DNA of 34,899 nt from a virus, in the IMG/VR virus record IMGVR_UViG_3300044608_001602, positions 1 to 34,899 of that record; one strand, 5' to 3'. This document shows positions 19,816-26,563 of this stretch, one piece after another. Made by a program: the position numbers and the translations under genes. Each line of letters opens with the position of its first letter. Within the stretch, counting starts at the first letter, position 1. A model generated the notes under the pieces. The model saw only the letters and a list, made by a program, of their open reading frames with translations, searched no databases and was not told the DNA's origin.

Positions 19816-20520
19816 ATGATAGTTATGCCAGCAAATTCGACTGGATGGTTTTGGCATTGTTTAGCAAGAGAGACTGGAAGAATCGGGCATCTTTACAGTC
19901 CTGGTGCTCAACGTGGGCCGTGGCCTTGGTTTCCTTTCGCATTGGATAATGGCGCATTTTCTTGCTGGGAAAGAAACACCAATGTTTTTGATTTTGAAAT
20001 GTGGAACAAGAAAGAGCAGGAATGGAATGCTTTGATTCGATGGGCGGCTCCATCGGTGCAGCGACCTAGATGGGCGATTGTGCCCGATGTTCCTGGAAAT
20101 GGAGAAGAAACGCTTATACGGTTTGAGAAATACGTTCAACGTGTTATTGATGCCGAGATTTTGCCAGCAATTGCCGTTCAAGACGGCATGACGGCTGAGA
20201 TGGTCAAAGCTTTGCGTCCGTCTCCAGTGGTAATTTGCATCGGAGGGACTGATCAGTGGAAGTGGTCAACCGTCGAAACGTGGGCAGGTGAGTTCAATCG
20301 AGTGCATTTGCTAAGGTGCAACAGTCCATCGAAACTCGAGTATTTAGAAGGTCTTGGAATCGAGTCTTGCGACGGGACTGGCTGGGCTCGCGGAACAAGA
20401 ACTCAAACCGCAGGTCTTGAACGATGGGCTAGGAAACGACCGATCCCAACACAGTCTGAAATCTGGCGGTACACTTCCCGCAAGGAAGATCCCGAGCAAA
20501 CTCAACTTTTTGCCGTGTAA
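19816..20520 (+). CDS. DpdA/TGT-like protein, possible 7-deazaguanine DNA transglycosylase
   Basis: A 234-residue TIM-barrel-like protein resembling phage DpdA proteins, relatives of tRNA-guanine transglycosylase that exchange guanine in DNA for a 7-deazaguanine base. Landmarks: ALDNG (residues 42-46), VPDVPGN (89-95), AVQDG (120-124), CIGGTD (141-146) and CDGTGW (185-190). The Asp residues at 44, 91, 123 and 186 are catalytic candidates. The classical TGT zinc site is not seen. No preQ0 synthesis gene lies in the window, so the base would come from the host. The assignment is from remembered family patterns. Confidence 0.55.
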   Translation: MIVMPANSTGWFWHCLARETGRIGHLYSPGAQRGPWPWFPFALDNGAFSCWERNTNVFDFEMWNKKEQEWNALIRWAAPSVQRPRWAIVPDVPGNGEETLIRFEKYVQRVIDAEILPAIAVQDGMTAEMVKALRPSPVVICIGGTDQWKWSTVETWAGEFNRVHLLRCNSPSKLEYLEGLGIESCDGTGWARGTRTQTAGLERWARKRPIPTQSEIWRYTSRKEDPEQTQLFAV

Positions 20521-20531
20521 AATTTTTGCTC

Positions 20532-20560
20532 TTGCGTTATCGGGGCAATGGTGCTATGAT
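20532..20560 (+). promoter_or_regulatory. conserved phage promoter, copy 3
   Basis: TTGCGT (20532-20537), 17 bases, TATGAT (20555-20560). The first 18 bases are identical to copy 2. It lies 120 bases before the gene at 20680 and gives a leader of about 110 nt that contains GTTGC repeats. Confidence 0.7.
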
Positions 20561-20679
20561 GGCATCGTCTGGTTGGTAGCCGGACAGAACACAAACATTC
20601 CCGCGCGGTGCATCTTTCGCCACTTGTGGCAAACGGCTACCAACCTTGCACCGTTGCGGGTTTTTACAGGAGAGTTGCG

Positions 20680-21042
20680 ATGAGCAATCACAAATGGCAG
20701 ATAGGGCCGGTTAAGCTGGCCAATGGCGAAGAGGCGTTTATTCATCGGTTTTGCGAAAAGCGACAGCGGTACATCGGAGAGCAAACAAGAACGCTCGGGG
20801 GTGTTTATGCTGCCGAGTGGAATACAGCTGGAGAGTATATCATTTCGGGTATAGGTTATCCGTTGTTTAACCTTGCCCCTCCACCAAAAAAGAAGGTGCG
20901 GGTAACGGCGGCGTTTAATGTTTATCCAGACGGCACTTTCTCGCATCACTACACTCGAGAGCAAGCCGATAGAGGTACTGGATCAACTCGCATCGCATGC
21001 AAGGAAATCGACATCGAGGTCGAGGAAGGGGAGGGGTTATGA
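20680..21042 (+). CDS. protein of unknown function
   Basis: A 120-residue protein. The first half has the pattern GPVKLANGEEAFIHRFCEKR with aromatic residues, common in phage proteins that describe small beta-barrels; the second half is basic-Pro (PPPKKKVRVTAAFN) and ends in an acidic helix. ATG 20680 follows ACAGGAGAGTTGCG. The stop overlaps the next start as ATGA. Confidence 0.65.
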   Translation: MSNHKWQIGPVKLANGEEAFIHRFCEKRQRYIGEQTRTLGGVYAAEWNTAGEYIISGIGYPLFNLAPPPKKKVRVTAAFNVYPDGTFSHHYTREQADRGTGSTRIACKEIDIEVEEGEGL

Positions 21043-21422
21043 GCAGGCAGAGTTTTATTGATGCGATCGACAGTTTGAGTATTCACGCCACTGGCAAGTT
21101 GACTTCGAACGTCAATCTTCCGATGAACTTGTTTTTTGAGTCAGAGGCAAGCTACGACTTATCGGATGCAAGACCGAACTACATTCGCGAGTTTGCAATC
21201 TGCGCAAGGTTTGGATCTAGGATGCACATCGACGAATCCGTTATGGGTCATCGAGACATCGCAGAAGTGGTAAACAGAGTGAAAACCTCGATGAAAACCG
21301 TGGCGTTTTCTGATTCGCTGGACTTTGCTCGAAAAGTCGTCGACATTGCGATGAAAAGCGGAAATCGAGAACTTCTAAGTCTGGCTCTCGGCTTTCAAGA
21401 TCGCATTCTAAAGACTCCGTAA
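21039..21422 (+). CDS. protein of unknown function
   Basis: A 127-residue protein translated by ATGA overlap from the gene before, with GGAGGGG upstream. It is mixed alpha/beta: SRQSFIDAIDSLSIHATGK, MNLFFESEASYDLSDARPNY, EFAICARFGSRMHIDE. The second half is helical. No family recognised. Confidence 0.6.
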   Translation: MSRQSFIDAIDSLSIHATGKLTSNVNLPMNLFFESEASYDLSDARPNYIREFAICARFGSRMHIDESVMGHRDIAEVVNRVKTSMKTVAFSDSLDFARKVVDIAMKSGNRELLSLALGFQDRILKTP

Positions 21423-21502
21423 AGCTGTTATTCAGCGCAAGGGGATCTGCCATGTTTAGGGAGCGTGTTAGAAAGTGGACGGAAACAGATTGGAGGTTTT
21501 CA

Positions 21503-21805
21503 ATGTCGAGTTGGAAAGAACGTGTTGCGAAGTGGGCGGAAGATCGAAACTTGGTGGCTGGCTCGAGCCCAACCTTGCAAATGTCGAAACTCTTGGAGGA
21601 AGTCCAGGAGTTGTCGGACGGTTTGCTGCGTAACGACACCACAGAGATCTGCGATGCGATCGGCGACATCCAGGTCGTGTTGGCTGTGATGTGTGCTCAG
21701 CTCGGGCAAGACATCGACGCATGCCGCGAAATGGCGTGGGAAGAGATCAAGGATCGCAAGGGTAAGATGGTCGACGGCATGTTTGTTAAGGAGAAACTGC
21801 CATGA
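21503..21805 (+). CDS. MazG-like nucleotide pyrophosphohydrolase
   Basis: A 100-residue protein of the MazG/all-alpha NTP pyrophosphatase type. It has the KLLEEVQELSDGLL motif with the EE-x2-E metal cluster, and the second acidic cluster in EICDAIGDIQVVLAVMCAQL (E-x3-D-x2-D). It would hydrolyse nucleoside triphosphates or ppGpp-like alarmones, which suits phage control of host nucleotide pools. ATG 21503 has GGAGG nine bases upstream; the frame is open from 21452 but adds 17 residues that look like a partial duplicate of the true start. Confidence 0.8.
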   Translation: MSSWKERVAKWAEDRNLVAGSSPTLQMSKLLEEVQELSDGLLRNDTTEICDAIGDIQVVLAVMCAQLGQDIDACREMAWEEIKDRKGKMVDGMFVKEKLP

Positions 21806-22164
21806 AAGTCGGCGACAAAGTGACGATAACAATGGAGGTCGCGGAAACGCTTGGAGACATGGTGCTTCTTGTTTGCGACGGCAAAAAGATCCGCGGTAGG
21901 GCATGCGGCTGGATGCACTTTGAAGACTGCAAGCCGGTCGAGCCCTATCCGGTTGTCACCGAACTAAAAGTTGGCGATCTGGTCGAACTTAGAGGAAGAA
22001 ATCGTTACAACGGCGCAAGGGGGATTCTTACGCAGCGTAACCCAGACAACGGATGGTTCTGGTTCGAAGCAACCGACCAAAGAAACCGACACATCAGTGG
22101 ATGGAGAGAAGAAACTTGGGAAGACGAGGAATGCGGCACTTTCAGACTTGTAAAGGTTGATTGA
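21802..22164 (+). CDS. small beta-barrel-like protein
   Basis: A 120-residue protein that overlaps the MazG stop as ATGA. It contains two beta-rich units (KVGDKVTITMEVAETLGDMV and LKVGDLVELRGRNRYNGARG) resembling SH3- or KOW-like modules, the second with WFWFEATD. Such domains bind nucleic acid or protein. No specific role is apparent. Confidence 0.65.
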   Translation: MKVGDKVTITMEVAETLGDMVLLVCDGKKIRGRACGWMHFEDCKPVEPYPVVTELKVGDLVELRGRNRYNGARGILTQRNPDNGWFWFEATDQRNRHISGWREETWEDEECGTFRLVKVD

Positions 22165-22165
22165 A

Positions 22166-22708
22166 ATGATCCTTACCGACAAACAAATGCAACTGGCAAT
22201 CAAAGTCGGCAAGATGCGAGCAGATAGCGGTGCTGGTCGTGGCGACTACCTGTCGTGCGATCGGTCTCCGTCTGGTCATTCGCATGTTCAAGCTGCGATC
22301 GCTGAATGCGCAATGGCTTTGTACACAGGGTTCCCGTGGCGAGCTCACAAGCCAGCATCGGAGCACAAGGGCAGGAAGGTTTGCCAAGTTCCAGATGTCG
22401 GCCCGATCGAGGTGAAGTCGATATCCAAGGCTCACCACAAGCTGATCTTGTATTCAACGCCACTGATGGAATCGCCGCATGTCCGATTGCTGGTAAACGG
22501 CTCGGAAGTCACATTCATGGGATGGGCGTTCGGTTTTGAAGTCTGGGATCCGAAGCATTGGGACACAAGCTTGCCGACACCAGCCTACGCTCGACAGCAC
22601 CTCTACGGATCAAAATCGCTATGGAACTGGTGCAGGCAAAGTGGATGGGAAGCCAAACAAGTCGAATACCCGATTTTTGAAGATGGATGGAAACCCACAG
22701 GCTTGTGA
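22166..22708 (+). CDS. PD-(D/E)XK nuclease-like protein
   Basis: A 180-residue protein with the outline of a restriction-endonuclease-like fold. An early acidic helix (IAECAMALYTGFPW) precedes VPDVGPIEVKSISKAHHKLI, where Asp followed by E-V-K would be the P-D...E-x-K active site. VRLLVNG and MGWAFGFEV follow as strands. Relatives appear in many marine and environmental phages with unknown substrates. ATG 22166 is used, since the TTG at 22157 lies in the previous gene. Confidence 0.6.
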   Translation: MILTDKQMQLAIKVGKMRADSGAGRGDYLSCDRSPSGHSHVQAAIAECAMALYTGFPWRAHKPASEHKGRKVCQVPDVGPIEVKSISKAHHKLILYSTPLMESPHVRLLVNGSEVTFMGWAFGFEVWDPKHWDTSLPTPAYARQHLYGSKSLWNWCRQSGWEAKQVEYPIFEDGWKPTGL

Positions 22709-22709
22709 C

Positions 22710-22738
22710 TTGCGTTTGTGGGGCAATGATGCTACAAT
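22710..22738 (+). promoter_or_regulatory. conserved phage promoter, copy 4
   Basis: TTGCGT (22710-22715), 17 bases, TACAAT (22733-22738). The spacer reads TTGTGGGGCAAT, with the GGGGCAAT part conserved. It lies 47 bases before the gene at 22785. Confidence 0.65.
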
Positions 22739-22784
22739 GGTGGCGTGTTGGTTGTTTTGTGTTTTGCAATAGGCATGAAGATTG

Positions 22785-23036
22785 ATGGGTAGCCTAGCAA
22801 CATTCGAGTTCTTTGGAGGCCCACACGACGGAGCAATTGAGCATTTCCCAAGCGACATTCATTACACATTAACAACGTGGATGTCGATTGAAGGAGGGTT
22901 TAGAGTTTTTCAGCAAGAGCAGTTGTATGTCGTGCGAGAGTTAAACGGCGATGCTGTGCAATTGCCAAACGGATGCTTCGCGATGGATTACGTTCAGCAT
23001 GGACAACAAAAACCAAAGTGGACGCCAGGACAATGA
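22785..23036 (+). CDS. small phage protein (FGGPHDG type)
   Basis: An 83-residue protein beginning GSLATFEFFGGPHDGAIEHF, which matches a common phage pattern of F-x-GGP-x-DG at the start of short beta proteins. The rest is beta-rich (GGFRVFQQEQLYVVREL). Function unknown. It overlaps the following coiled-coil gene as ATGA. Confidence 0.65.
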   Translation: MGSLATFEFFGGPHDGAIEHFPSDIHYTLTTWMSIEGGFRVFQQEQLYVVRELNGDAVQLPNGCFAMDYVQHGQQKPKWTPGQ

Positions 23037-23185
23037 ACGACAAAGACAAGATTCAAAAACTTGAAGATGAAGTGTTTTGGTTAAAGACAAAGATTAAGGT
23101 TTTACGGGAGCGAAACAAGGAGCTTAGGCAATGGATAGTCAAACTGACGAACAAAGATCATCCGGCGAGAAAGTCGGCGAAGTGA
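23033..23185 (+). CDS. 50-residue coiled-coil peptide
   Basis: Starts at ATG 23033 in an ATGA overlap. The sequence IQKLEDEVFWLKTKIKVLRE then RNKELRQWIVKL has leucine/isoleucine heptads for about 35 residues, so a dimeric coiled coil. The end overlaps the next gene by 55 bases. It could be an oligomerisation partner of a neighbour. Confidence 0.55.
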   Translation: MNDKDKIQKLEDEVFWLKTKIKVLRERNKELRQWIVKLTNKDHPARKSAK

Positions 23186-23862
23186 AGATCGAACAATTTT
23201 GGCGGGATGCAACCGCCGGGGATGTCGCCCGAGCGATGAAGGGCGAGAATGTCGAGGCAAGGTTTCGGGATGGGGATGACGAAAAATGGAGAGATGGTGA
23301 GTTTCTTGGTGGGTTCCGTACTTTTCGCTCTATTCCTTTAGCGTGGATCGACCTCGATGGGGTGCAATGGGCTCACTGCCAAGTCTACGAGCCTCAACAA
23401 TGGTGGCTCAACAAGCCCGATCCAGGGCCGGGGTGGAGGTTGCTTGAGAAGTTTCCAGCGGAAGATTTGCAACCCGGTGATGAGTGGTTTGAACCTAGTC
23501 CGCTTGAGACAGGATGGAAAGTGTCGCACAACGAAAGGCAAGCAGACACCCTATGGTATCGCCGACGCATCGAGCCGGTGAAACAGGATGCCGGATCGAC
23601 TTGTGCAAGCAACATACCTAAAGGCTGGACGGCTCTTTCGGATGATGAGCCTCGATTGGAATCGGATGCGTTTTGGTCGGTAGGTGCGAAAGACTGGGTA
23701 ATCATCGATGAATGCAGGGTCGAGTACGCCAACCGCGACAAGTGGCCAGCGATTCGGCAAGTCGAGACGCATAAGACCATGCAACTAATGGAAGGTTGCT
23801 TTTACAGGCTTCCCAATGGCCAGGGCATCAAGGTCACAAAGCAAGGCTTTGAGTTGCAATAG
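23131..23862 (+). CDS. modular protein sharing a domain with the leftward 8107-9330 protein
   Basis: A 243-residue protein. Residues ~20-90 (WRDATAGDVARAMKGENVEA, RFRDGDDEKWRDGEFLGG, AWIDLDGVQWAHCQVYEP) match the C-terminal module of gene 8107-9330. A second unit near residue 100 (PGWRLLEKFPAEDLQPGDEW) and a third near 165 (IPKGWTALSDDEPRLESDAF) resemble parts of gene 15362-16150. It thus seems built of short repeated beta modules. ATG 23131 has AAGGAG eight bases upstream. Confidence 0.65.
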   Translation: MDSQTDEQRSSGEKVGEVKIEQFWRDATAGDVARAMKGENVEARFRDGDDEKWRDGEFLGGFRTFRSIPLAWIDLDGVQWAHCQVYEPQQWWLNKPDPGPGWRLLEKFPAEDLQPGDEWFEPSPLETGWKVSHNERQADTLWYRRRIEPVKQDAGSTCASNIPKGWTALSDDEPRLESDAFWSVGAKDWVIIDECRVEYANRDKWPAIRQVETHKTMQLMEGCFYRLPNGQGIKVTKQGFELQ

Positions 23863-23873
23863 GCTGCCTGTTC

Positions 23874-23901
23874 TTGCGTTGTCGGGTCAATACGGTATAA
23901 T
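23874..23901 (+). promoter_or_regulatory. conserved phage promoter, copy 5
   Basis: TTGCGT (23874-23879), 16 bases, TATAAT (23896-23901), a perfect -10. The spacer TGTCGGGTCAAT is the same as in copy 1. It lies 54 bases before the secreted-protein gene. Confidence 0.75.
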
Positions 23902-23955
23902 GCGATGGTCAAAGTTTGAGTTGGTTTCAGTTTCCAGTTTATGGAGGATGGTCAA

Positions 23956-24639
23956 ATGAAGTTTTCTAAGTTGAAAGCTGTGGCGTTGGTGCTTGTGGTT
24001 TTTTTGCTGTCGGGGCTGAGCTATGGACAAGAATGCGCAAACGGACAATGCTACAGGCAAAGCGGTGTCGCTCGACAAGTGGTCGGAAATACTGTCCGAG
24101 GTACGGCGCAAGCAGTCGATCGAGCCGGCACAATTGCAGTACACGCCACTGGAGCCGTCATTGAACGAGTCGTCGATGCAACGGGACAAATTCTTACTGC
24201 AACAGTCGATACAACCGGCAATGTTGTCTACGCGGCAGCTCGTGTCGCTACAGCCCCGGTTCGAGTAGTTTCGGCTGGTCTTGCTCAGTCAAAAGCAGAG
24301 CGTCAAGCATCCTCGAATCGTCTGTACCACGTTGGCGGCGGGTTCGGCGGTGGCTGTGCTGAGGGCGTTGGGTTCTCGACAAGCTCACCTGATAGAGCGA
24401 TTCGAGCGTGCTGTTACTGGGGCAAATTGCCAGTCCAGGAGATTGGCGTAGCGCGTGGCCGTAACGGATGGTACGCGACCGTGATTTACAGCCAGCGTGC
24501 GACAGGCCCAAGTAGGCAACAAGTAACACAGTACATGCAGTCGAATAACGGCTCTGCACCCCCGGCTAGTTGGTATCCAAACGGCGATCCCTGGAGGAAC
24601 CTGACAGCCAAGGAGGTCAACGAAGCGTTTGGCGACTAG
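23956..24639 (+). CDS. secreted protein with planctomycete-type C-terminal domain
   Basis: A 227-residue protein with a signal peptide (MKFSKLKAVALVLVVFLLSG then LSYGQ). The middle (residues ~30-120) is a Val/Ala/Thr repeat-like stretch (VGNTVRGTAQAVDRAGTI, TATVDTTGNVVYAAARVA). The C terminus has EGVGFSTSSPDRAIRACCYW and VQEIGVARGRNGWYATVIY, a motif I associate with planctomycete exported proteins. It may act in the envelope, for example in surface modification. ATG 23956 follows GGAGG by nine bases. Confidence 0.7.
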   Translation: MKFSKLKAVALVLVVFLLSGLSYGQECANGQCYRQSGVARQVVGNTVRGTAQAVDRAGTIAVHATGAVIERVVDATGQILTATVDTTGNVVYAAARVATAPVRVVSAGLAQSKAERQASSNRLYHVGGGFGGGCAEGVGFSTSSPDRAIRACCYWGKLPVQEIGVARGRNGWYATVIYSQRATGPSRQQVTQYMQSNNGSAPPASWYPNGDPWRNLTAKEVNEAFGD

Positions 24640-24730
24640 CAGTTCATGCTCGGCAGTCGGAGGGAGAGGATCGGCTGTCGAGAGTGTACGGTGCAAAGAG
24701 CGCACGCCGGACAAACGTAACCGGCAACAT

Positions 24731-24797
24731 TGCGGGTGGGCTAGGCCCATCAGAGCCTCATAAGCTCCGACTGCTAGGTGCGATTCCTAGACTCGCA
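24731..24797 (+). tRNA. tRNA-like gene with CAU anticodon and reduced D arm (candidate)
   Basis: A 67-nt fold: acceptor TGCGGGT (24731-24737) with ACTCGCA (24791-24797), 7 bp with one G-U; a tiny GGGC-TAG-GCCC arm; anticodon stem GAGC/GCTC with the 7-nt loop CTCATAA, giving CAT at 24759-24761; variable loop GACTG; and T arm CTAGG-TGCGATT-CCTAG. The loop start T-G instead of T-T, and the short D arm, are unusual. No CCA is encoded. The anticodon region also takes part in a competing 10-bp pairing with 24653-24662. A tRNA search would settle it. Confidence 0.45.
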
Positions 24798-24800
24798 ACT

Positions 24801-24942
24801 GGATCGGCGGCGTGGCGTAACCACGACGCAGTACGGCAAAGCGTCATCTCACAATCGGCGAAACCCTGCTAGGACACGGCGGCAGGGAAAGTTGGTGCCA
24901 TCGTGAAGTGAGAAGCAGCAGGTATACAAACCTGCCCGATCC
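24801..24942 (+). ncRNA. tRNA-like structured RNA element 6
   Basis: A 142-nt element starting three bases after the CAU tRNA-like gene. Closing stem GGATCGG (24801-24807) with CCGATCC (24936-24942); D-arm-like CGTGG-CGTAA-CCACG (24811-24825); middle stems ACGC/GCGT, TCTCAC (24847-24852) with GTGAGA (24908-24913), and CCCTGC (24864-24869) with GCAGGG (24882-24887); and T-arm-like GCAGG-TATACAAA-CCTGC (24918-24935). TTTT follows. Both ends repeat element 1 while the middle is unrelated, as expected for a conserved scaffold with a variable insert. Confidence 0.55.
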
Positions 24943-25080
24943 TTTTGAAGTTAGGAGAGTGTGGCTCAGATCAGTAATGAGATGGGTGGCTGGTCACAGG
25001 TCAGATACGACCCTTAGTTAGCATCATAGTGCGAAAGGCACAGTATACACCCTGGCTTCTTTTTCAAAACAGGAGAGTTT

Positions 25081-25599
25081 ATGATGACATTTCAAAGTTT
25101 GGTGTTTGCGTTTGCTTGCGGCAAAGGCGGCGTGATCGTACTCTCCGCCTTGCTTGCTGTTGCGCTCAGGATCGCCTTGTGGTCGCTCAGTTTGAGGGAC
25201 TTGGCGATTGCTGGCTCGATTGTCTTGGCGTGGCCGACACTCGAGTACGTCTTCCACAGGTGGTTTTTCCACGAATGGTCTTGGACTCCGTTCCGCAAAA
25301 CGCATGATCGGCACCACGACTACCCGACGACCGACACAGGGCTACCCGACTGGTGGGTTATCTGCATGTACTTCGTAAACTCGGCGCTGTTCGCGTTTAC
25401 CACTCCAGGGCTTTATACAGCGCATTGCACGGTGCTTGTGCTTCTGTCGGCATACGAGTTCATCCACTTCTCGTGCCACTGCAACTACACTCCAAAGACT
25501 TGGTGGGGCTGGTCGGTGAGGATCAACCACCTTCAGCATCACAAGTTGCAAAACGCTGACAGGTACGCCATGTCCTTGCCAATCTTCAGGTCGAAATGA
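25081..25599 (+). CDS. fatty-acid hydroxylase / sterol-desaturase-like membrane protein
   Basis: A 172-residue membrane protein with the histidine motifs of the fatty-acid hydroxylase superfamily, which binds two irons: YVFHRWFFHE (residues ~57-66), THDRHHDYP (~74-82), EFIHFSCHCNY near 122 and INHLQHHKLQ near 146. Hydrophobic segments flank the motifs (VIVLSALLAVALRIALW, FVNSALFAF). The enzymes hydroxylate or desaturate lipids, carotenoids or sterols. In a phage this would be an auxiliary metabolic gene acting on host lipids. The ATG follows ACAGGAGAG. It overlaps the next gene as ATGA. Confidence 0.7.
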   Translation: MMTFQSLVFAFACGKGGVIVLSALLAVALRIALWSLSLRDLAIAGSIVLAWPTLEYVFHRWFFHEWSWTPFRKTHDRHHDYPTTDTGLPDWWVICMYFVNSALFAFTTPGLYTAHCTVLVLLSAYEFIHFSCHCNYTPKTWWGWSVRINHLQHHKLQNADRYAMSLPIFRSK

Positions 25600-26252
25600 C
25601 AAGCCAAGAAAACTATCTAAATGTAAACATTCCGTTTTTCTGGGGATTCCTCGACACGGCGTTCCTATACGACAGGGAGCCAAGTGCCGCAAACGAGCGG
25701 ATCCCGATGGAGTTTTTCCTCTACACCTCCATCCCGAATCGATGTGGACTATTCACCGGCATGAGCGAGTGGGGGACTCAACACGCCAGGATCCCGATCC
25801 ATTACATCCACACCGAGCCCGAGGGCGGGATAGACTACCCGCTGGACTTTCTCCAGCTTTGGGACAGTTTTAGCTACCACTGCTCGGCTCTTACGATCGA
25901 CTACATCAAGAACCGAAGCTGCAAGGTGCTCCTGAAAGACCGATCGATCATCGATGGAACCTACATGTTCACCCTCGATTGGTGCAACGGAGGGTACAGC
26001 GAGATCGCTGCGGGGCACAAGACGGGTCATGTGATCAACGCCAATGGACGCGTTTTCATCCAGCCGAACAACCGTATCGTGCGATGGAACGACGGAGGGG
26101 CGTTTACGAGCAAAACGCTCAAAGGTCGCCCCGACTGGAAAGTTTTCAGCCAAGAGTTCAGTTGCGAAGCCTCGGCGAGCCGCTGGGTGGCCGACAGCGA
26201 TGACGAGCTGTATTGGTACGGGTTTACAAAAACAGAGGAAGCTGAATCTTGA
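25596..26252 (+). CDS. protein of unknown function coupled to the hydroxylase
   Basis: A 218-residue protein that starts inside the hydroxylase stop. It is aromatic-rich and looks soluble (VNIPFFWGFLDTAFLYDREP, YPLDFLQLWDSFSYHC, GTYMFTLDWCNGGYSEIAAG). It resembles phage proteins with a beta-sandwich but I cannot assign a family. Tight coupling suggests joint work with the hydroxylase, although a shared role is not demonstrated. Confidence 0.6.
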   Translation: MTSQENYLNVNIPFFWGFLDTAFLYDREPSAANERIPMEFFLYTSIPNRCGLFTGMSEWGTQHARIPIHYIHTEPEGGIDYPLDFLQLWDSFSYHCSALTIDYIKNRSCKVLLKDRSIIDGTYMFTLDWCNGGYSEIAAGHKTGHVINANGRVFIQPNNRIVRWNDGGAFTSKTLKGRPDWKVFSQEFSCEASASRWVADSDDELYWYGFTKTEEAES

Positions 26253-26563
26253 TCGAAGTGCTATTCATCGGTGGAAGCAGGGACAGAACTTTATCAAAGG
26301 TTCCAGCGAAAAAAACGAACAGAAGGATACCTGATATCGTTCGACTGCCCTTGCCATTACTAGAAGAAGCCATCAAGTCACGCGGAGATGCGTTTTATCT
26401 TGAGTGGTACGAACTGCAATTGGTTTCCTTTTGGGGGAGATCGCTATGGGTCTACGTCTTGGAAGGTCTGCTAGGATCGCAACAACGCGATGACTTCCTG
26501 AAAAGAAGCGAAGTTAGCCAAAAGCTAAGGGATCTGGTTGACATCCAAGAAGAACCAAGATAG
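26249..26563 (+). CDS. small protein of unknown function
   Basis: A 104-residue protein with a TTG start overlapping the previous stop (TTGA) and GAGGAAG upstream. It starts IEVLFIGGSRDRTLSKVPAK, a strand-loop pattern, then a helical part with many aromatic residues (AFYLEWYELQLVSFWGRSLW). It is the last rightward gene before the structured stretch at 26564-27087. Confidence 0.55.
   Translation: MIEVLFIGGSRDRTLSKVPAKKTNRRIPDIVRLPLPLLEEAIKSRGDAFYLEWYELQLVSFWGRSLWVYVLEGLLGSQQRDDFLKRSEVSQKLRDLVDIQEEPR

Larger units (their letters stand above)
24640..25080 (+). other. 441-base gene-free stretch holding tandem RNA elements
   Basis: No protein gene is plausible here. Besides the two RNA elements listed separately, there are hairpins GTGC/GCAC (24691-24705), GCCGG/CCGGC (24706-24725), and after the second element a CTCA/TGAG hairpin near 24971 and GTGC-GAAAG-GCAC near 25030. 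A perfect 10-bp pairing joins 24653-24662 to 24765-24774. The stretch ends at the AGGAGA before the hydroxylase gene. Confidence 0.5.

Noticed and set aside
20354-20683. A 109-residue frame after the DpdA-like gene
   Set aside because: It spans the DpdA-like gene end, the promoter at 20532 and the next ribosome site; a shadow frame.
24731-24797. Confident annotation as a functional initiator or isoleucine tRNA
   Set aside because: The CAT anticodon fits, but the D arm is too short, the T loop lacks the usual TTC, and a competing pairing exists. Kept only as a candidate.
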